Below are positions 1-7,800 of a stretch of 23,926 bases of DNA, piece after piece. Numbering within the stretch: the first letter of the stretch is position 1; each line of letters opens with the position of its first letter. This stretch comes from DASPJR01 sp035628505. Its GTDB lineage: Bacteria; Planctomycetota; SZUA-567; H5-PLA8. The position numbers and the translations under genes were made by a program. The notes beneath the pieces were generated by a model. That model made no database searches, was not told the DNA's origin, and saw only the letters and a list, made by a program, of their open reading frames with translations. The stretch covers positions 1 through 23,926 of the forward strand of contig DASPJR010000140.1 in assembly GCA_035628505.1 (NCBI GenBank), written 5' to 3'.

Positions 1-1098
1 ATCGGAGCCGCCTGTATGGACTACTCCGCGCCGCGATTTCCGATGGGCGTCGCCGCGTTCCGCGCCAGGGTCAAGACCGATTTGACGACCATGTCCAGCA
101 ACGGACTGACGACGGTCGACTTCGACGGTACGGACAAGGCCAGCATCAACCCGGGGGAACTCGACCGCCGCACCGCGAATGCGGTTTATGACAACATTGT
201 TCCAGGTCCGGCGACGCTGGATGGCACGTATCCCCTCCAAGAACTGTACGCACTCCGGCTCGGGCGTGACGAACTCAGGCCCGGACGCAGCGAAGTGGAT
301 CCATCCGTGAATCCGTCTGTTCGCGGCAAGAATGCGAATGTTCACGGCTTCTTCGACGACGGACTTCCCATGGTGAATGCAGTCCCTCAGAACTACACCT
401 CCCGCGTGGACTCGGGCTATAGCAGCTACGATCCGGGCGATGCGACGGATCTGGGCGGCGGGTTGCCATCCGGCCCCGGCGCCAAGCAGGGTGAGGTGCA
501 GGCGCGCTGGCTGCATCTTCGGCCCAAAGGCATGGACATCGCGGCGAGCACAGCGCCGAATGGGCCCTACGACAAGGTGACCGACGTACCCTACCGGCAG
601 CTTGGCTTCGGGCCGGATTGGTTCTCGACGGAGCTGACGACGACATCGACCTGCTACATCCTGGTCATCACGGCGCAACTGGTGGATGCGAAGTCGGTTG
701 ACACCGACCCAGCAAACCCGGCCCGGCACCGGGAAATTTTCTTTGGACAGTGGGGCTGCTGTGTTGAAATCGCACCGGATGTGATGGTCGAACCGGGCCT
801 GGGCGGCGAGTACGCGTACTGGTACCGCAACGGCAAGCCGGCGGAGTACAAGAAGGCCGCGCTGGACTCGCGCAATGCTGACAACGTCCTGAAATCCATG
901 GATCAGTTCTGCAGTACGCTCAAGACATTGAATGCGCTGGGAAGACAGTGGAAGCGCTCGTCCATTGCGCGCGCGTGGAGCGATGATCGCGGCATCACGG
1001 AGGCCAATCGCGCGGCGTATTACACGGGCGCGACTCAGACACGCAAACATGTGGTGGTCAAGGCGGTCTGGAGCTTGAACCAGTCGCAGGCTCGTTAG
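1..1098 (+). CDS. Partial hypothetical protein, possibly of a pilus/secretion cassette
   Basis: The reading frame is open from the left edge of the window to the stop at 1096-1098, so the gene probably begins upstream. An ATG at 16 has a GGAG at 4-7 and cannot be excluded as the start, but the residues after it do not look like a protein N-terminus: there is no signal peptide or membrane segment. The roughly 360 visible residues are soluble, rich in Gly, Asp and Pro, and carry no motif I can name. Near residues 205-255 a beta-rich stretch (STCYILVITAQL, then a segment ending VEIAP) resembles the C-terminal part of large proteins in verrucomicrobial or planctomycete pseudopilin cassettes. That resemblance is an impression, not a domain match. 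The next gene starts 32 bases downstream with its own ribosome site, so the two are probably co-transcribed. Confidence 0.6.
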   Translation: MGAACMDYSAPRFPMGVAAFRARVKTDLTTMSSNGLTTVDFDGTDKASINPGELDRRTANAVYDNIVPGPATLDGTYPLQELYALRLGRDELRPGRSEVDPSVNPSVRGKNANVHGFFDDGLPMVNAVPQNYTSRVDSGYSSYDPGDATDLGGGLPSGPGAKQGEVQARWLHLRPKGMDIAASTAPNGPYDKVTDVPYRQLGFGPDWFSTELTTTSTCYILVITAQLVDAKSVDTDPANPARHREIFFGQWGCCVEIAPDVMVEPGLGGEYAYWYRNGKPAEYKKAALDSRNADNVLKSMDQFCSTLKTLNALGRQWKRSSIARAWSDDRGITEANRAAYYTGATQTRKHVVVKAVWSLNQSQAR

Positions 1099-1120
1099 CT
1101 ATGCAGCATCGTGGCGCCTC

Positions 1121-1125
1121 AGGAG
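1121..1125 (+). promoter_or_regulatory. Ribosome binding site that sets the start of the zinc-ribbon gene
   Basis: AGGAG lies five bases before the ATG at 1131. An in-frame ATG at 1101 is only two bases after the previous stop codon and has no such site, so 1131 is preferred. Confidence 0.7.
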
Positions 1126-1130
1126 CGGTA

Positions 1131-2498
1131 ATGGCACAGGATCCGGCAAAGCCGGCAGGGTCTGGTTCCTCGAGTCCCCAGCCGCCGCGCAGCGTCCGTC
1201 CGCCGCCACGGCCGGGAACTCTGGCCGCCATGTACGAGGACGAAGTGGCGCCCGCGCCGAGCCGCGCGCGCCCTGTTTCGCGGCCCATTCCGAAACTGCC
1301 CTCGACCTTGTTGCCGTACGTAGCAAGGACCGGTTCCGCGCCCACGCCGGCAGCGACGGTCCCAAAGACGGCGGCAGACGGCGCCACGCTTCCGGCGTCC
1401 TCGACCGCCGGGGTTCTTCCAAGGGCTGCGCCGGCGCCAGGCGATCCCGCCAAGCCAGACACGAGTCCTGCCTTGCCGACCGGAGCTGTGGTCTCCCGGC
1501 CGCGTCCGGGAGCCTCGACGGCTGCTGTGACGCGGTCCGGGGACTATTGCAGCCAGTGCCGCACAACGCTCGGCCGCGACAGTGAGAAGATGGGGCTGGC
1601 GCTTCGCATCAACGACAAACTGATCTGCGACAGATGCCACCGCTCGAACCTGAGCCGCACACAGCAGCAGAAGTCGCACCGCACGATCGGCTTGACTCTG
1701 GGGCTTGCAGCGCTCGGGCTCGCGGTGGCCGGCGTGTTTCTCCCCTCTGAGGTCATTTTCCTTGGTGTCGGGGCGGGACTCGCGGCCACGATCATTGGCG
1801 CACTGGGCTTTACGCTGAGCGGCCGGACCCGGCTACTCTGTGTCTGCGCCGGACTTGCCGCCACGACCGGATCGTTCTGGGGGCTCTCGGCTCTGCGCGA
1901 GAAGTCCGAACTGGCGCGGGCGCAGGAGCGCTATGGCGGGCTCCGGGCTGAAATCGATGAGCTGCTCGCACAAGACGAGTACGCGTCGGCGCACAGCAGG
2001 CGGTTGGTGCTCCGGACCAAGGCCGAGAACGCGCGCGACCCCGAGGCGCTCAAGGTCGTGCAGAGTGCCGACAAGGCCTTCGACGCCTGGTTTGAACGGC
2101 ACTACCGCAGCGTGGACGCGCGCACGCAAACGGTGCTGGAACGGCTTCTGCTGAGCTATCCCGTCAAGTCGACGCATGGGACGTTCCGATTCAAGTCCGC
2201 GCAGGTGGAAGACCGCAGAGTCACTCTCGTCTTCGCCACCGACTGGCAGAACCCCGTTGCTGTGGAGGGCGCAAAACAGGCAAGTGTCAGTGAAGAGGCG
2301 CTTCGGGAGATCGCCACCATCTCAACTTTCCTCTTTTCGCTGGTGCCCTCCGCCGAGAGCGTTGAGATCGAGGTACATCATGCAATCGGCGGAGCGGCCA
2401 TCGGCCATTTCAGCGCCGGCCGCGGAGACCTTCCGAGCCTGACGCGAACGGCGCCCCTCGAGGACCTTGCGGCCATGTTCAAAGAATTGAATAATTGA
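1131..2498 (+). CDS. Zinc-ribbon, three-TM membrane protein of unknown function
   Basis: The predicted protein has 455 residues from the ATG at 1131. Residues 1-135 are Pro/Ala/Arg-rich and probably disordered. Residues 140-169 form a four-cysteine ribbon: CSQC, then a 22-residue gap with hydrophobic turns, then CDRC, a likely structural zinc site. Three closely spaced hydrophobic segments follow at about 186-204, 207-228 and 234-252. After these comes a charged, probably helical stretch (about 258-330) and a C-terminal alpha/beta region of about 120 residues with no recognisable catalytic motif. There is no signal peptide, so the ribbon is presumably cytoplasmic and the C-terminal domain lies across or along the membrane. 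It follows the preceding gene by 32 bases, which suggests one operon. I do not recognise the family; the function is unknown. Confidence 0.85.
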   Translation: MAQDPAKPAGSGSSSPQPPRSVRPPPRPGTLAAMYEDEVAPAPSRARPVSRPIPKLPSTLLPYVARTGSAPTPAATVPKTAADGATLPASSTAGVLPRAAPAPGDPAKPDTSPALPTGAVVSRPRPGASTAAVTRSGDYCSQCRTTLGRDSEKMGLALRINDKLICDRCHRSNLSRTQQQKSHRTIGLTLGLAALGLAVAGVFLPSEVIFLGVGAGLAATIIGALGFTLSGRTRLLCVCAGLAATTGSFWGLSALREKSELARAQERYGGLRAEIDELLAQDEYASAHSRRLVLRTKAENARDPEALKVVQSADKAFDAWFERHYRSVDARTQTVLERLLLSYPVKSTHGTFRFKSAQVEDRRVTLVFATDWQNPVAVEGAKQASVSEEALREIATISTFLFSLVPSAESVEIEVHHAIGGAAIGHFSAGRGDLPSLTRTAPLEDLAAMFKELNN

Positions 2499-2583
2499 GC
2501 AGATTCGAAACGGGTAGTCTACGCCTGTCACAGTTTTCATATACCTTCGGTCACCTGTCGTTCGCAGCGGGGCACTTAATCCA

Positions 2584-2612
2584 TTGACAGCCGTTTCGTG
2601 GGATGATATTAT
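2584..2612 (+). promoter_or_regulatory. Sigma-70 type promoter of the BKACE operon
   Basis: TTGACA at 2584-2589 is separated by exactly 17 bases from TATTAT at 2607-2612. This matches the housekeeping consensus closely. Transcription would start near 2619, about 27 bases before the ATG at 2646. Confidence 0.75.
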
Positions 2613-2630
2613 GTTTCTTAATACGAAACA
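2612..2630 (+). promoter_or_regulatory. Candidate operator palindrome over the transcription start
   Basis: TGTTTC (2612-2617) and GAAACA (2625-2630) form a perfect 6-bp inverted repeat with a 7-bp centre, placed from the last base of the -10 box over the expected start site. An overlapping second arrangement pairs GTTTCGT (2593-2599) with ACGAAAC (2623-2629) across the -10 box. Either could be a repressor site. No regulator gene lies next to it in this window, so the binding protein is unknown. Confidence 0.45.
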
Positions 2631-2645
2631 ACGTGGAGAGCTCTT

Positions 2646-3575
2646 ATGTCCCACAAAGTTATCATTACCTGCGCTCTCACCGGCTCGATCCATACGCCGA
2701 GCATGTCGCCGCATCTGCCCATCACCGCAAGACAGATCGCCTCTGAAGCGATTGAAGCCGCCGAAGCAGGCGCGGCGATTCTTCATCTGCACGCCCGAAA
2801 CGAACGCGACGGGCGGCCGCTGGCCAGCCCCGATGCGTTTCTCAAGTTCCTGCCTGAGATCAAGGCGAAGACCGACGCTATCGTGAACATCACCACTGGC
2901 GGCGGACAGAACATGATTGTTGATGACCGCATGCAGGCGGCACTGCGCGTCAAGCCCGAGATGTGCTCGCTGAACATGGGCTCGATGAACTTCGGCCTGT
3001 ACCCGATCCTCGAGAAGCGCAAAGAATGGGCGCACGACTGGGAACCGGCGTATCTCGAGGGCAGCCGCGATTTCATCTTCCGTAACACCTTCAAAGATAT
3101 CGAACGCATCCTGAAAGACATCGGCCAGGGCTGCGGCGCGCGCTTTGAATTTGAATGCTATGACGTCGGACATCTGTACAACCTCGCGCACTTCCTCGAC
3201 CGCAAGCTCGTCACGCCGCCAATGTTCGTACAGTTCATCTTCGGCATTCTGGGCGGGATCGGCGCCGAGACCGAGAACCTCGTCTTCATGCGCCAGACCG
3301 CGCAGCGCCTGTTCGGAAACGGATTTCACTGGTCCGTGCTGGGCGCAGGCCGGCACCAGTTCCCTCTGGGAGTCACGGCCGCGCAAATGGGCGGAAACGC
3401 CCGGGTGGGTCTGGAAGACAGCGTCTACATCTCGAAGGGAAAGCTCGCGGCGTCGAACGCCGAGCAGGTCCGCAAGATGCGTCACCTTCTGCATGAACTC
3501 TCGCTGGAGCTTGCGCGGCCTGAAGAAGTACGCGCGATGCTGCAGCTCAAAGGCAAAACGAACGTTTCATTCTAG
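2646..3575 (+). CDS. Beta-keto acid cleavage enzyme (BKACE/DUF849 family)
   Basis: The predicted protein has 309 residues, normal for the family, and is preceded by GGAGAG at 2635-2640. BKACE enzymes are zinc-dependent TIM barrels that combine a beta-keto acid with acetyl-CoA to give acetoacetate and a new CoA ester; the founding member is Kce of lysine fermentation. Visible signatures are an N-terminal strand VIITCALTGS, the HLHAR motif with metal-binding His47 and His49, an ITTGGG turn near 82-87, a SLNMGSMNFG strand near 108-117, and the C-terminal GGNARVGLEDS with Glu257 (zinc) and Asp258 (catalytic). The substrate cannot be read from sequence. The dehydrogenase 61 bases downstream suggests that a 3-hydroxy acid is first oxidised to the beta-keto substrate, as in carnitine degradation. 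This is a cytosolic enzyme. Confidence 0.92.
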   Translation: MSHKVIITCALTGSIHTPSMSPHLPITARQIASEAIEAAEAGAAILHLHARNERDGRPLASPDAFLKFLPEIKAKTDAIVNITTGGGQNMIVDDRMQAALRVKPEMCSLNMGSMNFGLYPILEKRKEWAHDWEPAYLEGSRDFIFRNTFKDIERILKDIGQGCGARFEFECYDVGHLYNLAHFLDRKLVTPPMFVQFIFGILGGIGAETENLVFMRQTAQRLFGNGFHWSVLGAGRHQFPLGVTAAQMGGNARVGLEDSVYISKGKLAASNAEQVRKMRHLLHELSLELARPEEVRAMLQLKGKTNVSF

Positions 3576-3636
3576 AAGTCACAAGTGACAGGTGACAAAC
3601 GAGCGACAACCGTCAACGCCACCTTGAGGAGGGCCC

Positions 3637-4581
3637 ATGAAGACTTCAACCATCGCGGTTTTCGGAACTGGAACCATCGGCTCGAGCTGGGCTGCCTTGT
3701 TCGCCGCGCATGGCTTCACCGTCAGGCTCTTCGACACCCACGCCGATGCCATCGCCGCCGGCATGGAAAAGGCCCGGACGATGCTTGAGACTATGTGCGA
3801 GCCTGACGAAGTGAGCGAAGCCGCACAGCGGCTCAAGCCCGCGGCCACTGCCAGCGCCGCGCTGCAGGGCGTTTCGTTCGTCCAGGAGTCGGTGCTCGAG
3901 CGCTACACGATCAAGCAGGAAGCGCATGAACTCATCGAGCGGTACGCTCCACAATCGGCAATTGTCGCGAGTAGTTCCTCCGGGCTCCTCGCGAATAAGA
4001 TGCAGCTTGTCTTCAGGCATCCGGAGCGCTTTCTCGTCGCGCATCCATTCAATCCGCCGCACCTGATTCCGCTGGTCGAACTCGTCGCCGGTCCGCGGAC
4101 GAGCGAGACCTGCCTGCGCGCCGCCTTCGACCTTTACACCAGCATGAAGCGCGTCCCAGTGATCCTGAAGAAGGAGATTCCCGGTCATCTCGCCAACCGC
4201 ATCGCGGCCGCGGTGTGGCGTGAAGCGATCGACCTCGTGGCCAGCGGCGCAGCGACGCTGGAGGACGTCGACAAGGCGCTCTACGCCGGACCCGGCATGC
4301 GCTGGGCGTTCATGGGCCAGCACCTCATCTATCACCTCAACGGCGGGAGGGGCGGCTACGCGCAGTTTTTCGAGCACTTCGGACCCGCGCTGGAATCATA
4401 TCTCGCCGACATGGCGACCTGGACGACGGTGCCCGATGCTGCGCGCAAAGAAGTTCTGGCGCAAATGGCAAAGGCTGTGGAAGGCAAGTCGATCCCGCAG
4501 CTCGAAGCGTGGCGGGATGAGCGGTTGAAGGCCCTTGCGCGCCTCTTCTATAGCGAAGAGCCAGTGCTGTCTCGCAGTTAA
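3637..4581 (+). CDS. 3-hydroxyacyl-CoA / L-carnitine-type dehydrogenase
   Basis: The predicted protein has 314 residues and follows AGGAGG at 3627-3632. The N-terminal Rossmann motif FGTGTIGSSW (about residues 9-18), with an acidic residue at Asp33 after the second strand, indicates NAD binding. The catalytic segment VAHPFNPPHLIPLVELVAG supplies His136 and Glu148, and ASSSSG near 111-116 fits the conserved serine. The C-terminal GPGMRWAFMG is typical of the group that includes lambda-crystallin/gulonate dehydrogenase and L-carnitine 3-dehydrogenase. The length fits a single-domain dehydrogenase rather than a fused fatty-acid oxidation enzyme. It probably oxidises a 3-hydroxy acid to the keto acid cleaved by the upstream BKACE enzyme. 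Carnitine is one candidate; other hydroxy acids are equally possible. It shares the promoter at 2584. Confidence 0.88.
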   Translation: MKTSTIAVFGTGTIGSSWAALFAAHGFTVRLFDTHADAIAAGMEKARTMLETMCEPDEVSEAAQRLKPAATASAALQGVSFVQESVLERYTIKQEAHELIERYAPQSAIVASSSSGLLANKMQLVFRHPERFLVAHPFNPPHLIPLVELVAGPRTSETCLRAAFDLYTSMKRVPVILKKEIPGHLANRIAAAVWREAIDLVASGAATLEDVDKALYAGPGMRWAFMGQHLIYHLNGGRGGYAQFFEHFGPALESYLADMATWTTVPDAARKEVLAQMAKAVEGKSIPQLEAWRDERLKALARLFYSEEPVLSRS

Positions 4582-4769
4582 GTACAGTACAGTTTGTTGA
4601 GCGCACGCTTGCGCGAATGACATCGACCCGCATTTCGGAATGGCGCGTCGCGAACAGCGCTCGGCGTGCGCGTTGAATCACCGTTTGACGGTTTGGGCAA
4701 CGCCCACAACTCAGCTATCCTTGCGTCTGAATCGAAACATTCAAAGAGACGGCATGATCAAAACAAATG

Positions 4770-4796
4770 TTGCTTCGAAGAGCGCGGGCATATAAT
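4770..4796 (+). promoter_or_regulatory. Possible promoter of the giant secreted protein gene
   Basis: A perfect TATAAT lies at 4791-4796, about 42 bases before the ATG at 4838. The best -35 candidate, TTGCTT at 4770-4775, is weak and only 15 bases away. The 256-base gap also holds an 8-bp inverted repeat, GCGCACGC (4601-4608) and GCGTGCGC (4664-4671), without a T-run. It might help separate the two transcription units. Confidence 0.4.
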
Positions 4797-4827
4797 CGCT
4801 AAATCCTTGTTATCGTGAAAACGTCTT

Positions 4828-4834
4828 GGGAGGG
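4828..4834 (+). promoter_or_regulatory. Ribosome binding site that sets the start at 4838
   Basis: GGGAGGG lies three bases before the ATG at 4838. The in-frame TTG at 4826 lies upstream of this site and is unlikely to be the start; beginning at 4838 also gives a clean signal peptide. Confidence 0.65.
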
Positions 4835-4837
4835 TGT

Positions 4838-7800
4838 ATGCGCATTGCCGCATCGTCGGGCATCATTTGGTTCTCGTGTCTCCTCTTTCTCCTCCTGACT
4901 TCGCACGTATCCGCAGTCGATGCCGGCCTGACGACGCCCGGAACGCCCGACTACCTAAACGTCACGGATCCGTTTCGCGTCACAGCCGGAGATCTGAACG
5001 GCGGCAGGGATCGCATGAAGAGCGTCTTGATCGATCCTGCCAAAGGCTACCTTTATATTGGCACGGGGGATCCGGGCGACGGTGCGCGCCTCTACAAAGC
5101 GAAGGTCGGAGCGGGAGATGCGCTGGTCACCCGAGTCGCCACGCTCGACCTGCAATCGTCCGACCGGCCGTTCCTGTCGGCCATCGACACATTCAACGGT
5201 TACGCCTACGTCATCACCGACGGCGTGCCCGGGAAGATCATCAAGGTTTCGCTGGGAGAAGGCGATAACGCTCCCAAGCGACTGGCCGAACTGTCATTGA
5301 ACCCAGGTGAGGCCGCGACATCCTGCTCCATCGATACGACATCCGGCCATCTCTTCATAGGTGTCGCCGGTTCCCCCGGTTCCGTCGTGAAGGTGGCGTT
5401 GGGCACCGGAGACAGCGCTCCTGTCCGCCTGGGCAGCACAACGCTGAGCGGGACGGAATCGCCGAATGCTGCAGTGATCGATTCCATTGGACGGTACGCC
5501 TATTTCGGCAGCAACGATGGAAACGTGGTGCAGGTATCACTCAATGACGGCGGCAACAACCCCGTTCGGGTGGGGGCTATCAACATTAGCGCGGGAACGA
5601 CATTCAAATCGGCCCAAATCGATCCGATCAATCACTGTTTGTACTTCCCGACGTACACAAATCCTGGACTGCTGATCAAGCTCACAATCACGCCTGGAAC
5701 CGGTGTTCCCGTGCTGCAGTCGACGAAAGACGTAATCAATGATTTCGGATCCAGCAGCGGCGCTTTCTTCTCCAGTTCTGCAATTGATTCGTCCGGTGGA
5801 TACATCTACCTGACGTCCGAACTGGGTACATTCTCGGGCGGATCCTTCATTCAGAAGATCAAGCTGAACGGAGCTTCGGATCCAACGTTTCTGTCGAGCT
5901 ACGGCGGTGGGCACCCGACGCTCAACGTCCCACGAGTGTCAGACTTTGTGAAAGCCTGCGCGATCGACCCCGTCAGTGGATACGGTTTCTTTGTCGGACA
6001 GCAATTCAATGGGTTTCTGCCCGGCGAACTGACGAAGCTGCGTCTGGGCGTAGGCGATAATCCGCTTGCTCCTGCGCCGGGCGGAGCGGGAGAGTTGAGT
6101 CTGGGGAAAGTCTCGTTCAATCAGCTTCATGACTTTCCGATCGGTCTGACCCTTGTCCCGTCACAATCGCTGCTCTATACGGTGTGCGCTACAGGCCGCG
6201 CGTTTCCGGTCGGCATCAGTCTCGGGATTGGAAATGACCCGCCGGTGGACTTCAAGAGCACGGAGTTAGGCTTCGGCGGAAATCCGTCAGCCCATGCTAT
6301 TGACGCCGTGAATCAACGGCAGTTCTTTGTGGTGACTTTCAGTGGAAACAAGAAACTCATCACTTGCTTCCTCAATACGCCCCAGCTCGTCCTCACCGAC
6401 TCCTTAAGTTCGCTGTCACTGCCATCTCAAACTTGGACGGTGAACGTAGTCGACCCGGCGAATAAGTGCGGGTATCTCGGCTCCAGCGGCGGAGACATCC
6501 TGAGATTCAATTACAGCGCCTCCCCGTACACTCTCAGTAACACCGTCAGTCTCGGCGCCGGCGATATCACCAGCGCAGTCCTGGATACGGCAGCCGGATA
6601 CGGCTACTTTGGAACCAGCACTGGAAAAGTCGTCAAGGTTGCCCTGAGTCCGACAGGAGACCCAACGGTCAACTCGACTGTCGATGCAGCGTCAGGCTAC
6701 AGCCTCACCACGGCGGTGATCGATCCTGTTGCGGGCTATGCGTATTTTGGCGGCAGCACCACTCCCGGCAGCGCTGGCGTGGTGGTTCGGATCAAGCTGG
6801 GCGCTGGCGCCGCGGCGGCGAGTCTCGACGGAACCGCCATGTTGAACAGCGACGAGTCGGTGCTCAATTGCTCGGTGGTCGATCTGCAGCGGCGCGGCGT
6901 GTACATCGGCACGGGCTCCTCTCCTGGCAAGGTGGTGGTGGTGAGTCTTGGCGACTCCACCACGGGGCCATCGCGAGCCACCGCTGTCACTTTGCAGCCT
7001 GGCGAGAACAACCTGAGCGGTGCGGAACTGGATCCTGTCAGCGGCTATGTTTATTTCGCCTGCAACACAAGTCCTGGCAGAATCGCCAAGCTTTCAACGG
7101 GTTCCATCGGAAGACTCAGGGCCTCGGCGATTGTCGTGCCGGACAACGCCAGCGTTTCGGCGATGCACTTCTACTCCCATGCGGCGACAGGGAAGGTCAG
7201 ACTCTCGATTTATAATAATGAAAGTCCGAAGAAACTGATCTGGCAGTCGGGTCTGGTCACGAACACGGTGGCGAACGGAACTGTCGATGTCAATATCAGT
7301 GCCGGCACACCGTCGGTATTGAATCTTACCCCTGGAACATACTGGCTGGCGTGGGAGACAGATACGATCGTTGCCAGCTATGCGCCCGGGGCGCCGGGCG
7401 ACGGCTTCTACTTCCCCCAGAGTTTCGGCGCCCCATTCCCCCAGACGCTCAGCGGTGAAACGTCGTCATCAGACCGGTGGACTCAGTACATCACATACAG
7501 CAAGCGCCCCAACTTCCGCATTACCGGTCCAGCCGTCTGGCAGGCAGGACAAAGCCAGGCGATCACCGTCACGGCGCTCGACAAGAGCGGCAACCCGCAG
7601 ACGGACTACACCGGCAGCCACAGCCTCGTGTTCGCAGGAGCAGGGTCATCACCTGAGCCTGTGACGGACCCGACCGCCGCAGGCACTAAATTTGGCCAGC
7701 CAACGAGCATCAACTTCGCCTCGGGCTCGGCGACGGTGAACGTGATTTTTACCAAGGCGGAAAGCCCGACGATCAGCGTCTCGGAACCAGCACTCAACGC

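Noticed and set aside
2322..3494. Minus-strand open frame of 390 codons
   Set aside because: It lies opposite the BKACE gene and the end of the zinc-ribbon gene, has no recognisable protein content, and is explained by the codon bias of the + strand genes.
4826..4837. TTG start for the giant secreted protein
   Set aside because: The ribosome site lies inside this stretch; ATG at 4838 is correctly spaced and gives a clean signal peptide.
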